Below the pieces are notes generated by a model, which saw only the letters and a list, made by a program, of their open reading frames with translations, was not told the origin of the DNA and searched no databases. This document shows, piece after piece, positions 24,981-34,352 of a DNA stretch of 64,000 nt. Every line of letters starts with the position of its first letter. Positions within the stretch are counted from its first letter, which is position 1. The position numbers were made by a program, and so were the translations under genes. This stretch comes from Micromonosporaceae bacterium KJ-029 (GTDB lineage: Bacteria > Actinomycetota > Actinomycetes > Mycobacteriales > Micromonosporaceae), in contig BIFP01000007.1 of the NCBI GenBank assembly GCA_005402585.1, forward strand, positions 186,001 through 250,000, read 5' to 3'.

Positions 24981-25059
24981 ACTGTTAACTGTTAGTGGTA
25001 AAAGTTCTTACTGAAGCCACCTCCATGTCAAGACCGTGGGCGAAGTTTTCAAACTGTTA
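24981..25059. promoter_or_regulatory. Divergent regulatory region with three ACTGTTA repeats
   Basis: ACTGTTA occurs at 24981-24987 and directly again at 24988-24994, and a third time at 25053-25059, in an AT-rich island between rpiR and the kinase gene. The first two flank GTTAAC. They are good candidates for RpiR half-sites. Confidence 0.55.
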
Positions 25060-25151
25060 CCTGGCACACACTCCCGGGCCGGACCCGTCCCTTGCTCCCG
25101 ACCGCCGTCACGACCAGCATGAATGCGAGATCGATCAAGGAGGTGGCGCCC

Positions 25152-26141
25152 GTGTCCGGCACCGTCGTGGTCGGCCTCGATATCGGCGGTACGTCCACCC
25201 GCGCCCTCGCCGTGACACTCGACGGCGAACGGCTCGGCACCGGCCGGGCCGGCGGCGGCAACCCCACCAGTCACGGCGCCGCACGGGCGGCCGGGGAACT
25301 CCTGACCGCCCTGCGGCGGGCGCTCGCCCACGTCGACCCGACCCGGGTGCGGGCCGGCGCGATCGGGCTGGCCGGAGTGGGCCGACTGCTCGCCGACCCG
25401 GCCGGCCGCGCCGCCTTCGACGACGCCTGGCGCGCCGCCGGGCTGAAGTGCCCGTACGCGCTGCACGGCGACGCCCTGGTCGCGTACGCCTCGGGCACCG
25501 CCAGCCCCGCCGGCACCATCCTCGTCGCCGGCACCGGGGCGATCGCCGCACAGGTACGCGAGCTGCGACTGGACCGGGTCGCCGACGGCCACGGTTGGCT
25601 GCTCGGCGACCTCGGATCCGGCTTCTGGCTCGGTCAGCAGGCGGTACGCCGACTGCTCGCCGACCTCGACGCCGGCACCGACCCGGGTGAACTGGGCCGA
25701 CGGATCCACACCGAACTGGCCGGCTCCGCAGGGGTGGCGGCCCGGCCCCGGGACACCGTCGACGCCCTCGTGCAGGCCGTCACCCGACGCCCCCCGGTGG
25801 AGCTGGCCCGCCTCGCCCCGCTCGTGGTCGACGCCGCCGGCACCGGCGACCCGGCCGCCACCGCGTTGATCGGCGAGGCCGGCGCACACCTGGCGGCCAC
25901 GGTCAGCCGGATCCGCCCGGCCGGGGACGCCACCCCTCTGGTGCTCGGCGGCGGGCTGCTCACCGGCGACACACCGCTGGCCGCCGTGGTCCGCGCCGAG
26001 GCCGGGCGACGCTGGCCGGACGCCCCGCTGCGCCCGGCCGGCGACGGCGCCGCCGCGGCGGCCTGGCTCGCCGCCCGCGACCTGCCCGAGGCAACCGACC
26101 CGACCACCCTGCACACCCGCCTGGTCCCCCCGCCCGCCTGA
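25152..26141 (+). CDS. N-acetylglucosamine kinase-like (BadF/BadG family) protein
   Basis: 329 residues from a GTG with a near-perfect AAGGAGGTGG seven bases upstream; earlier in-frame codons run into the promoter. ASKHA fold: VVGLDIGGTSTRALAV is the first phosphate loop, ILVAGTGAIAAQV the second, and LVLGGGLL near residue 265 the adenosine-binding part. This branch contains actinobacterial and eukaryotic NAGK-type kinases that phosphorylate GlcNAc or related amino sugars. Divergent from rpiR-SIS-ngcEFG, it would phosphorylate the imported sugar. Confidence 0.85.
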   Translation: MSGTVVVGLDIGGTSTRALAVTLDGERLGTGRAGGGNPTSHGAARAAGELLTALRRALAHVDPTRVRAGAIGLAGVGRLLADPAGRAAFDDAWRAAGLKCPYALHGDALVAYASGTASPAGTILVAGTGAIAAQVRELRLDRVADGHGWLLGDLGSGFWLGQQAVRRLLADLDAGTDPGELGRRIHTELAGSAGVAARPRDTVDALVQAVTRRPPVELARLAPLVVDAAGTGDPAATALIGEAGAHLAATVSRIRPAGDATPLVLGGGLLTGDTPLAAVVRAEAGRRWPDAPLRPAGDGAAAAAWLAARDLPEATDPTTLHTRLVPPPA

Positions 26142-26154
26142 CCCCGCACACCCG

Positions 26155-26237
26155 CGCAAGATCATGCTCGATCCCTGATCGAGTGACATCATTGCGACTA
26201 CCACGCCACCCAATCCCTGATCGAGCAGGATCTCGCG
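26155..26237. repeat. Intergenic palindrome (GATC-arm family, member D)
   Basis: GATCATGCTCGATC at 26160-26173 pairs with GATCGAGCAGGATC at 26219-26232 (13 of 14), extended by GCGC on both sides. It fills the space between convergent genes and resembles the three other long GATC-ended palindromes of the window in architecture, though the arm sequence differs. Confidence 0.65.
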
Positions 26238-26386
26238 CCCGCACTGGCCCCGGGTGGGGCTCGGCAAGGCGACTGCTGGCACGCGCCCCCACACAGCTTT
26301 CCGCGAAACCGGATCGTATCGACGGCCGACATTGTCAGAATCGCCAGCTGTCGCGCGTCGAACGGGATCAAGAACAGCCGCGGCGG

Positions 26387-27292
26387 CTACTTGAGTTGGC
26401 CGGCGGTGAGGCCGGACTGCACCTGGCGCTGGAACGCGACGTACACCAGCAGGACCGGCACCACCGCGATGGTGAGGCCCGCGAAGAGCTGGGCGTAGTC
26501 ACCGGCGTAGCCCTGGTCGACCGAGAGCGCGGCGAGCCCCTGGGCGAGCACCCATTTGGACTCGTCACCCTGCATCAACACCTGCGGCAGCAGGAACTGG
26601 TTCCAGTGGTTGAGGAAGTTGAAGATGCCGAGGCTGATCATTCCCGGACGCGCCATCGGCAGCATCACCTGGAAGAAGAGTCGGAAATGGCCACACCCGT
26701 CGACCAGTGCCGCTTCCGCGACAGAGGTGGGCAGGGTACGGAAGAACGCGGTCAGGAAGAACACCGTGAACGGCAGTGAATACGCGGCGTAGACCAGGAT
26801 CAGGCCGGTCCAGGTGTTGAACAGTCCGGCGTTGCGGACCACGAAGAACAGCGGCACCAGCGCCAGGAAGACCGGGAACATCAGCCCGCCGACGAACAGG
26901 TAGTAGAGCAGCTGCCGGCCACGGAATTCGTACCGGGCGAAGACGTACGCGGCGGTGGCGCCGGTCAGCATCGTCAGCGTGACCGAGCCGGTCACCACCA
27001 CCAGGCTGTTGAGGAAGTACTGGCCGATGTGGGCGCCGGTCCAGGCCCGTGCCCAGTTGTCGAAGCGCAGCGCACCGGGCAGCCCCCACGGGTCGGCCAG
27101 TATCTCCGCGTTGCTCTTGAACGAGCTGATCACCATCCACAGCAGCGGCAGCACGGTCACCGCGCCCCAGAACAGCAGGAAGCCGTGCGACAGCACGTTG
27201 ACCACGCCCAACTCGCGGCGGATCGGGGCGTCCGCGCGGGCGGTGGCGGGCGCGGCCGGCGCCGGGGGAGCGAGATTGTCCAATGTGGTCAC
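26387..27292 (-). CDS. ngcG: ABC sugar transporter permease, NgcG-like (copy 2)
   Basis: 301 residues, six predicted membrane helices, EAA loop EAALVDGCGHFRLFFQVMLP. The GTG start overlaps the stop of the upstream permease (GTGA). It ends QVQSGLTAGQLK, almost the same as copy 1 (QVQSGLTAGVGK). It is clearly a paralogue of the gene at 19.9 kb, with a shorter N-terminus. It is the last gene of the second ngcEFG set and is convergent with the kinase gene. Confidence 0.9.
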   Translation of the reverse strand: MTTLDNLAPPAPAAPATARADAPIRRELGVVNVLSHGFLLFWGAVTVLPLLWMVISSFKSNAEILADPWGLPGALRFDNWARAWTGAHIGQYFLNSLVVVTGSVTLTMLTGATAAYVFARYEFRGRQLLYYLFVGGLMFPVFLALVPLFFVVRNAGLFNTWTGLILVYAAYSLPFTVFFLTAFFRTLPTSVAEAALVDGCGHFRLFFQVMLPMARPGMISLGIFNFLNHWNQFLLPQVLMQGDESKWVLAQGLAALSVDQGYAGDYAQLFAGLTIAVVPVLLVYVAFQRQVQSGLTAGQLK

Positions 27293-28197
27293 GAGTACTC
27301 GATCCTGTCTCGCTTGCCCATCCGCAACGCCAGCACCGCCACCGAGAGGGTGAGGAAGAACATCACCACGCCGATCGCCGAGGCATAGCCGAACTTCGTC
27401 TCGGTGCCGAACGCGGTGTCGTACATCCGGACCCCGATGACGTCGGTGGAGAAGTTCGGCGCGCCGTTGGTCATCAACTGGACGAGGATGAAGCCGTCCA
27501 GGGCGAAGATGGCCAGGTACACCCAGGCGACCTGCACGGTGTCCCAGAGCAGCGGGATGGTCACCTTCCACAGCGTGGTGAGCCGGCTGGCACCGTCGAG
27601 CATCACCGCCTCGTAGATCTCCTTCGGCACCGACGCCATGGCCGCGCCGAAGAGCACCACGTAGAAACCGACGTTGCTCCAGATCATCACGGCCAGTACG
27701 CACCAGAAGGCGGTCCGAGGGTCACCCAGCCAGGTCGGCGCGGACAGCCCCACCGCGTTCATGGCGCTGGTCAGCAGGCCCTTGCTCGGGTGGTAGACCT
27801 CCTTCCAGAGCAGGGCGATGATGACCACCGAGAGCACCTGCGGGAAGAAGTAGACGGTCCGGTAGACCGCGCTGCCGCGGACCCCGGTCACCCCGGCCCG
27901 GCCCTTGCGGCCACCCATGTTGAGCATGGTGGCGAAGAACAGCCCGAGCACGATCGTCAGCACCGGCACCAGCGCGAGCAGGATCGCGTTGTTCTTCAGC
28001 GCGTTCCACACGTAGTCGTCGTGCCACAGGGCCTTGAAGTTGGCCAGCCCGACCGGATTCGCCTCGGCGGAGTAGCCGAGCCAGTCGGTGGTGGAGATCT
28101 GGAACGCCTGTAGGTACGGCGACACGACGAAGACGACGTAGAGCAGCACCGGCGGCACCAGGAAGGTGGCGATCAGCGGGTACTTGCCATGTTTCAC
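27289..28197 (-). CDS. ngcF: ABC sugar transporter permease, NgcF-like (copy 2)
   Basis: 302 residues, MalF-type, six predicted helices, EAA loop EAVMLDGASRLTTLWKVTIP. GTG start with GAGGA seven bases upstream. It ends RMGKRDRIEYS, parallel to RITRRERIEY of copy 1. The 62 bases separating it from ngcE copy 2 contain a strong hairpin, which should reduce permease expression relative to the binding protein. Confidence 0.9.
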   Translation of the reverse strand: MKHGKYPLIATFLVPPVLLYVVFVVSPYLQAFQISTTDWLGYSAEANPVGLANFKALWHDDYVWNALKNNAILLALVPVLTIVLGLFFATMLNMGGRKGRAGVTGVRGSAVYRTVYFFPQVLSVVIIALLWKEVYHPSKGLLTSAMNAVGLSAPTWLGDPRTAFWCVLAVMIWSNVGFYVVLFGAAMASVPKEIYEAVMLDGASRLTTLWKVTIPLLWDTVQVAWVYLAIFALDGFILVQLMTNGAPNFSTDVIGVRMYDTAFGTETKFGYASAIGVVMFFLTLSVAVLALRMGKRDRIEYS

Positions 28198-28219
28198 GGT
28201 GGGTCCTCAGCTCACGGGG

Positions 28220-28252
28220 GTGTGGTGGGAGTGGGAGTCGCTCCCACCACAC
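28220..28252 (-). terminator. Intercistronic hairpin between ngcE2 and ngcF2
   Basis: GTGTGGTGGGAG pairs perfectly with CTCCCACCACAC around a 9-nt loop, seven bases past the ngcE2 stop. In binding-protein operons such stems act as partial terminators or 3' stabilisers that raise the binding protein above the permeases. The first ngc operon has no such stem. Confidence 0.7.
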
Positions 28253-28259
28253 CGGAGGT

Positions 28260-29672
28260 TTAGAGAGCCCGCTTGTACTTGGTGATCGAGCCGTCCGCCG
28301 CGATCGAGTCGGCACCCTTCTGGCACTGGTCGAGGAACTCCGCCGGGCCGATCCGTCCGCTGAAGAACTCGCCGCAGGCAGCGTCGACGAGGTTGCGTTC
28401 CAGCTTGCGGTAGTAGTTGTTGTAGACCCAGTTGAAGCCGTTGGCGCCGGACGCGTCCAGCGCCTTGACCACCGTGGTGAGCCCGAACGGCAGGTCCACT
28501 CCCTCGGTCGCGCCGGCCACCACGGTCAGGCTGGCGACCTTGCGGGTGAAGTCCTGGGCGCCCTGCCGGGACAGCATCACCCGGAAGTACTCCAGGCCAC
28601 CGGCGACGTTCTTCGCCTTGGCCGGCACCATGAACGGCTCACCGGCGGTGCCACGGATCGCCTCGTACGGCAGCTTGTCGCCGGCGCCCAGGCTCGGCGT
28701 CGGCTGCACGGTCATGTCGAAGCCGGCCGGGGTGACGTCGGCCTGCTCGCTCTCCAGCCAGGAGCCGCAGGAGATGAAGGCGGCCTTGCCCTGGCACCAG
28801 GCGGTCTGCGACTGCTTGTGGTCCAGGCCGGGCGAGCCTTCCAGGATGTAGCGGTCCTTGACGATCTGGTGCCAGGCGTCGGCCGCCGTCCGCATCGCGT
28901 CCGACTTCCAGGCGTTCGGCTCCAGGTTGTCGATGGCGGTGGCGACCTGCGGCCCGCCGAATTTGATCGCCGTCGAAATCACCGGCCAGCTCATGTAGCG
29001 GGGGTGGATCCCGGCGTACGTCCAGGGGGCGATGCCGGCGGCCTTGATCTGCTTGCACAGCGCGATGTGCTCGTCCCAGGTCTTCGCGTACGCCCAGCCC
29101 CGGTCGGCGAAGAGCTTGGTGGAGTGCCAGATGCCGTAGACGGTGTAGGTGTAGTTCATCACCAGGTACTTGCCGTCGTACGAGCCGACCTCGACCGCGC
29201 CCGGCAGCAGCGTCTCCCGCACGGTCTTGCCGGGGATGTCGAGGCTCGGGGCGTCGAGCAGTTCACCCAGGTCGGCGAGGGCGTTCTGGGAGACCAGACC
29301 GTTGAAGTCGATCTGGCCGGCGCCGGAGTTGTTGACCACGTCGGGCGGGGTGCCGTCGACGAAGCGGGGCTGGAGCGTCTTGCTGATCTCCTGGGTCGCC
29401 GAGTGGTTGATCTTCGCCTTCGGGTACCGGTCGGCGTACATGGCCTCGTGGGCCTTGGCGTACTCCTCGCCGAACCCGCCATTGAAGATCACCACCTCCA
29501 GGGGTGCGTCCTCGGCGACCCCCAGCGGGTTCTGCTCGCTCCTGGTGCCCCGGTAGCTGTCGCCGTCACCGTCGCCACCACCGCCGGTGGCGCAGCCGGC
29601 GAGCAGCCCGGCGGCGGGGGTGGCCAGCAGGCCGGCGGCGGCGGTACGCCGCAGGATGTCACGCCTGTTCAT
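28260..29672 (-). CDS. ngcE: Sugar-binding lipoprotein, NgcE family (copy 2)
   Basis: 470 residues. MNRRDILRRTAAAGLLATP carries a twin-arginine motif and the lipobox LLAGC puts the lipid on Cys27. NPLGVAEDAPLEVVIFNGGF mirrors the same place in copy 1. GAGGAG lies five bases before the ATG. The protein differs from copy 1 throughout, so it is an old paralogue, likely with a different chain-length or sugar preference. The promoter lies in the 196-base divergent gap before the acyltransferase; no regulator is attached to this set. Confidence 0.88.
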   Translation of the reverse strand: MNRRDILRRTAAAGLLATPAAGLLAGCATGGGGDGDGDSYRGTRSEQNPLGVAEDAPLEVVIFNGGFGEEYAKAHEAMYADRYPKAKINHSATQEISKTLQPRFVDGTPPDVVNNSGAGQIDFNGLVSQNALADLGELLDAPSLDIPGKTVRETLLPGAVEVGSYDGKYLVMNYTYTVYGIWHSTKLFADRGWAYAKTWDEHIALCKQIKAAGIAPWTYAGIHPRYMSWPVISTAIKFGGPQVATAIDNLEPNAWKSDAMRTAADAWHQIVKDRYILEGSPGLDHKQSQTAWCQGKAAFISCGSWLESEQADVTPAGFDMTVQPTPSLGAGDKLPYEAIRGTAGEPFMVPAKAKNVAGGLEYFRVMLSRQGAQDFTRKVASLTVVAGATEGVDLPFGLTTVVKALDASGANGFNWVYNNYYRKLERNLVDAACGEFFSGRIGPAEFLDQCQKGADSIAADGSITKYKRAL

Positions 29673-29868
29673 GCTGTCTCCTCGGGTCCGTACGTGCGGC
29701 GGTCGCCGGGCAGGGGGTGGCGGTCGCCGGTCGAGGCGTGGGGAAGTTTGTCTTCACTTCACAAAGCATTGCCGAAGAATTTCTACGGCAGCCGGGCGCC
29801 GACTTCAAGCCCCGAGGCCCGAACCGTTATCACCCCGGTCACCGCCACGGCTGGCATACCCTCGGCTC

Positions 29869-31284
29869 ATGCGCCGCCTGGCCCGACTCGCCGAACGGAC
29901 CCCGGCCGACCGCGAGCGCTACCTCGACCTGCTCCGGGGGCTGGCCATCATCATGGTCGTCCTGGGTCACTGGTCGATCGCCGCCATCTACTACAACCAG
30001 CACGGCCAGCCCGACGGCCACTCCGCCCTCCCGACGATCCCCTGGGCCTACCCGCTGACCTGGGCCGTCCAGGTCATGCCGGTGTTCTTCCTGGTCGGCG
30101 GGTACGCCAACGCCGCCTCACTGGCGGCGCACCGGGCCCGTGGCGGCGACACGACCGGCTGGCTGCTCGGCCGTAGCGCCCGGCTGTTACGCCCGACCAC
30201 CGCGCTGGTGCTGGTGCTCGCCGGCAGCTCGCTGATCGCCTCGCTGGCCGGCACCGAGGCGAGCCTGGTCCGTACCGTCGTCTGGTTCGCCACCATCCCG
30301 CTGTGGTTCCTCGCCGCCTACCTGGCGGTGGTGCCGCTGACCCCGGTCATGTACGCGTTGCACCGCCGCTTCGGACTGGCGGTGCCGGCGGCCCTGGCGC
30401 TCCTGGTGGCCCTGGGTGACCTGGGCCGGGCGCTCGGCTCGGGCGAAGTGGCCCTGGCCAACTACCTGCTCGGCTGGCTGGCCATCCACCAGCTCGGCTT
30501 CGCCTGGTACGACGCCCGCCAGGGCCACTGCCGCCCGGACGCCACCCCGGCCGGCACGGGCGGGATCCGGACCCGGTGCCTGCCGATGTCGCGCCGGGCC
30601 GCGCTGGTGATGATCGCCGGCGGGCTCGCCGTGGCGGTGCTGCTCACCGGCCCCGGCCCCTATCCGGTCAACATGATCAGCCTGCCCGGTGAGCGGCTGG
30701 CCAACACCGCCCCGCCGAGCGTGGCGTTGCTCGCCGTGGCCACCGCCCAGCTCGGGCTGATCCTGCTACTGCGCGAGCGGGCGGAGCGCTGGCTGCACCG
30801 CAGCCGCCCGTGGCAGGCGGTGATCGCCGTCAACTCGGTGGTGCTCACCGTCTTCCTGTGGCACCTGAGCGCGGTGGTGCTGCTAGTGGGCGCGCTGTAC
30901 GCGCTCGGCCTGCTGCCCACCCCGCCGGCCGGCTCGGCGGCCTGGCTGGCCTGGCGGCTGCCCTGGGTGTTGATGCTGACCGTGGTGCTCGCCGGACTGG
31001 TCGCGATCGTCGGCCGGATCGAGGCGCGCAGCGGCCGGTCCACCGCCGGCCGCCCGCGGGGAGACGGGCGGCCGGCGGGGCAGTCGGCGGGGCGGTGGGC
31101 GAACACCCGCGGCGTGCTCGCCGTCGCCGGTTTCGGCGCCACCGTGTACGCCATGGCGGCCAACAGCGCCACCGCGAAGACCGCGCCCGAGCCGCTCGGG
31201 CTGCCCGTCGCCGCGCTGGTGGTGTACCTGGCCGGGGCGGGCACCCTGCGCCTGCTCAGGTCTGGGTGGGGAAGCCGAGGTTGA
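29869..31284 (+). CDS. Acyltransferase-3 family membrane protein
   Basis: 471 residues with about ten membrane helices. RERYLDLLRGLAIIMVVLGHW at the start is the acyltransferase-3 signature, with the catalytic-type His in GHW; VMPVFFLVGGYANAASL follows. Proteins of this family O-acylate sugars, lipids or peptidoglycan at the membrane. TACCCT stands exactly 6 nt before the ATG and there is no ribosome binding site, so translation is probably leaderless. The last 29 bases overlap the 3' end of the convergent dehydrogenase gene. The acceptor is unknown. Confidence 0.85.
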   Translation: MRRLARLAERTPADRERYLDLLRGLAIIMVVLGHWSIAAIYYNQHGQPDGHSALPTIPWAYPLTWAVQVMPVFFLVGGYANAASLAAHRARGGDTTGWLLGRSARLLRPTTALVLVLAGSSLIASLAGTEASLVRTVVWFATIPLWFLAAYLAVVPLTPVMYALHRRFGLAVPAALALLVALGDLGRALGSGEVALANYLLGWLAIHQLGFAWYDARQGHCRPDATPAGTGGIRTRCLPMSRRAALVMIAGGLAVAVLLTGPGPYPVNMISLPGERLANTAPPSVALLAVATAQLGLILLLRERAERWLHRSRPWQAVIAVNSVVLTVFLWHLSAVVLLVGALYALGLLPTPPAGSAAWLAWRLPWVLMLTVVLAGLVAIVGRIEARSGRSTAGRPRGDGRPAGQSAGRWANTRGVLAVAGFGATVYAMAANSATAKTAPEPLGLPVAALVVYLAGAGTLRLLRSGWGSRG

Positions 31285-32746
31285 CCCCGCCGTGGCGCGG
31301 GTCCAGCCACCGGCTGGTGACCACCTTGCCCCGGGTGAAGAACGCGACGCCGTCGGCGCCGTGCGCGTGCAGGTCGCCGAAGAGCGACGACTTCCAGCCG
31401 CCGAACGAGTAGTACGCCATCGGCACGGGGATCGGCACGTTGACGCCCACCATGCCGACCTCCACCTCGTGCTGGTAGCGCCGGGCGGCGCCACCGTCGT
31501 TGGTGAAGATGGCCGTGCCGTTGCCGTACGGGCTGGCGTTGACCAGCGCCACGGCCTCGTCGTACGAGCCCACCCGGAGCACCGACAGCACCGGCCCGAA
31601 GATCTCGTCCGTGTAGATGGACATCTCCGGGGTGACCCGGTCGAACAGGGTCGGGCCGAGCCAGAAGCCGTCCGGTTCGCCGTCGGGTTCCACGTCGCGG
31701 CCGTCGACCACCGGCACCGCACCGGCGGCCACCCCCGCCTCGACGTACCCGCGCACCCGGTCCGCGTGTGCGGCGGTGACCAGCGGGCCCATGTCGCAGC
31801 CGCGCCGCCCGTCGCCGGTGCGCAGCCCGGCCATCCGCTGCGCGATCCGGGCCACCAGTTCGTCGGCGACCGGCTCCACGGCGACCAGCGCCGAAATCGC
31901 CATGCACCGCTCCCCCGCCGAGCCGAACCCGGCGTTGACCGCCGCGTCGGCGGCCAGGTCCAGGTCGGCGTCGGGCAGCACCACCATGTGGTTCTTCGCC
32001 CCGCCGAGCGCCTGCACCCGCTTACCGGCCGTGGTACCGCGCTGGTAGACGTACCGGGCGACCGGGGTGGAGCCGACGAACGACACCGCCTTGACCGCCG
32101 GATGATCCAGCAGCGCGTCGACCGCCTCCTTGTCGCCGTTGACCACGTTCAGCACCCCGTCGGGCAGGCCCGCCTCGGCGAACCACTCGGCCAGCAGCAG
32201 CGCCGCGCTCGGGTCCTTCTCGCTCGGCTTGAGCACCACGGCGTTGCCGGCGGCCACCGCCACTGGGACGAACCAGAGCGGCACCATGACCGGGAAGTTG
32301 AACGGACTGATCACCGCGACCACCCCGAGCGGCTGCCGCAGGCTGTACGAGTCGACCTCGGTGGAGACGTTCTCGCTGAAGCCGCCGCGCAGCGCCGACG
32401 GGATGCCGCAGGCGTACTCGATGACCTCCAGCCCGCGCTGCACCTCCCCGGCGGCGTCGGCGAGCACCTTGCCGTGTTCGGCGGTGATCACCTCGGCGAG
32501 CTGGTCACGGCGGGCGTTGACCAGCTCGCGGAAGGCGAACAGCACCGCCGTCCGCTTCGCCAGCGACGCGTCCCGCCAGCCGCGTGCGGCGCGCTCGGCA
32601 GCCTCCACCGCCGCCGCGACGTCCGCAGCGGAGGCCAGCTCCACCTCTCCGGTACGCCGGCCGGTGGCCGGGTCGAAAACGTCGCCGCGCCGGGTCGAGG
32701 TGCCGTTGACCCGCTTGCCGTCCACGAAGTGTCCGATCAGGTTCAT
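31256..32746 (-). CDS. mmsA: CoA-acylating methylmalonate-semialdehyde dehydrogenase
   Basis: 496 residues. It converts methylmalonate or malonate semialdehyde, NAD and CoA into propionyl- or acetyl-CoA with loss of CO2. The catalytic Cys281 lies in FGSAGERCMAIS, and Asn150 in ISPFNFPVM is the oxyanion residue. As in true MMSDH the usual general-base Glu of aldehyde dehydrogenases is absent (QALGGAKNH). Start: ATG with GGAAGG eight bases upstream. With the class III transaminase 58 bases upstream it forms a beta-alanine or beta-aminoisobutyrate route. Confidence 0.92.
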   Translation of the reverse strand: MNLIGHFVDGKRVNGTSTRRGDVFDPATGRRTGEVELASAADVAAAVEAAERAARGWRDASLAKRTAVLFAFRELVNARRDQLAEVITAEHGKVLADAAGEVQRGLEVIEYACGIPSALRGGFSENVSTEVDSYSLRQPLGVVAVISPFNFPVMVPLWFVPVAVAAGNAVVLKPSEKDPSAALLLAEWFAEAGLPDGVLNVVNGDKEAVDALLDHPAVKAVSFVGSTPVARYVYQRGTTAGKRVQALGGAKNHMVVLPDADLDLAADAAVNAGFGSAGERCMAISALVAVEPVADELVARIAQRMAGLRTGDGRRGCDMGPLVTAAHADRVRGYVEAGVAAGAVPVVDGRDVEPDGEPDGFWLGPTLFDRVTPEMSIYTDEIFGPVLSVLRVGSYDEAVALVNASPYGNGTAIFTNDGGAARRYQHEVEVGMVGVNVPIPVPMAYYSFGGWKSSLFGDLHAHGADGVAFFTRGKVVTSRWLDPRHGGVNLGFPTQT

Positions 32747-32804
32747 GCTGAACAACCTTCCGTTCGCGACTGCGGGGCTCGCAGGACCGGCTCACTCCTC
32801 GCGC

Positions 32805-34109
32805 TCACGCCAGCACCTCGGCGGCGGCGGAGCGGATCGCCTCGACCAGGATGGCCAGGCCCTCGCGAGCCTCCTCCTCGGTCAGGGTCAGCGGCGGGCC
32901 CATCCGCAGCACGTTGCCGTACAGCCCGCCCTTGCCGGCGAGCAGGCCGCCGGCCTTGCACGCCTCGAAGACGCGGGTGGCGAGCAGCGGGTCCGGCTCG
33001 GCGGTGCCGGGCCGGACGAACTCGACGCCGAGCATCAGGCCCTTGCCGCGTACCTCGGCGACGCAGTCGAGGCCGCCCACCGCGGCGCGCAGGCCGTCGG
33101 CGAGGATCGCGCCGGTGCGGGCCGCGTTCGCCTGCAGGTCGTGGTCGAGCAGGTAGTCCAGGACCGCGTTGCCGGCGGCGGTGGAGATCGGGTTGCCGCC
33201 GAAGGTGGAGAAGCTGATCGCCGGTACCGACTCCAGCACGTCCGCCCGGCCGACCACGCCGGCCAGCGCGAACCCGTTGCCGATGCCCTTGGCGAAGGTG
33301 AGCAGGTCCGGGGTGACACCGTGCGCCTGGTAGCCCCAGAAGTGCTCTCCGGTTCGCCCCCAGCCGGTCTGCACCTCGTCGGAGATGAACAGGATGCCCG
33401 ACTCGTCGAGCACCTTCTTCCAGGCGGCGAAGAGGCCGTCCGGGGCGTGTACGAAACCGCCGACGCCCTGGATCGGCTCGGCGATCAGGCAGGCCACGTC
33501 GCCCGCGGTCTGGGTGGCGAGCACCTCGCGCAGATCCTCCACCGCCGCGTCGACCTGCTCGTCGGCGCCGAGGCGGGCGAGCAGGCCGCGGACCCGCTCA
33601 CCGGAGTGCAGCCAGGCCACCTGGAGCGGGTTGAGCGCGCTCGCCGACCAGCTGCGGTTGCCGGTGATGCCCATCGCCGCGTACGACCGGCCGTGGTAGC
33701 TGTTGCGCACGGCCAGGATCTGGTGCGAGCGGCGGTAGTTGGTGGCCACCAGCAACGCGGCCTCGTTGGCCTCGGTGCCGGAGTTGGTGAAGAAGACCCG
33801 GGCGTCCGGGATGCCGGAGAGCCGGGCCACCTTCTCGGCCAGCTCGACCTGCTGGCGGATCAGGTAGAGCGTCGAGGTGTGCACGATCCCGGTCGCCAGC
33901 TGCCGCTGCACCGCCTCCCGGATCTCGGCGATGTCGTAGCCGATCATGTTGGTCAGCACCCCACCGAAGAAGTCCAGGTAGGTGCGGCCCTGCGCGTCGG
34001 TGACCCGACGGCCTTCGCCGGAGACGAGTTCGATCGGCTCGGCGTAGTAGAGCGGCATCCAGGACGGGAGCACGGCCCGGTGCCGGGCCAGCAGGTCGTC
34101 GGAGGTCAT
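32805..34109 (-). CDS. Class III (omega) aminotransferase
   Basis: 434 residues, PLP fold type I. FFTNSGTEANEAALLVATNY is the phosphate-binding cup. LFISDEVQTGWGRTG carries the Asp that pairs with the PLP nitrogen, and LLTFAKGIGNGFALAG holds the Schiff-base Lys. Start: ATG with AAGGG eight bases upstream. The chain resembles alanine-glyoxylate and beta-alanine/GABA transaminases of actinomycetes. The adjoining mmsA suggests that it deaminates beta-alanine or beta-aminoisobutyrate to the semialdehyde oxidised by MmsA, as in pyrimidine and valine breakdown. Confidence 0.9.
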   Translation of the reverse strand: MTSDDLLARHRAVLPSWMPLYYAEPIELVSGEGRRVTDAQGRTYLDFFGGVLTNMIGYDIAEIREAVQRQLATGIVHTSTLYLIRQQVELAEKVARLSGIPDARVFFTNSGTEANEAALLVATNYRRSHQILAVRNSYHGRSYAAMGITGNRSWSASALNPLQVAWLHSGERVRGLLARLGADEQVDAAVEDLREVLATQTAGDVACLIAEPIQGVGGFVHAPDGLFAAWKKVLDESGILFISDEVQTGWGRTGEHFWGYQAHGVTPDLLTFAKGIGNGFALAGVVGRADVLESVPAISFSTFGGNPISTAAGNAVLDYLLDHDLQANAARTGAILADGLRAAVGGLDCVAEVRGKGLMLGVEFVRPGTAEPDPLLATRVFEACKAGGLLAGKGGLYGNVLRMGPPLTLTEEEAREGLAILVEAIRSAAAEVLA

Positions 34110-34352
34110 CGTCGCACCCTTCGGTTCGCGGTACCCGCACGCTTTCATCACCGTCGCTGGCCGGACAAGTGCCAACGTGTCGCGCGAGTGCCTGCCGCCG
34201 TTGACACAACGTCAACGCTTTCCGTCGCCGGCACGCGGCATGGCCGCGCTTCCCGTGGCGGCATCGGACTCCGGCCTGCGTTTTTCGTCAAGCGCCTCGG
34301 CCACGCCCACGATCCGGCCTGCGCCGCGCCGGGCTGCCGGTACGATCCGACC

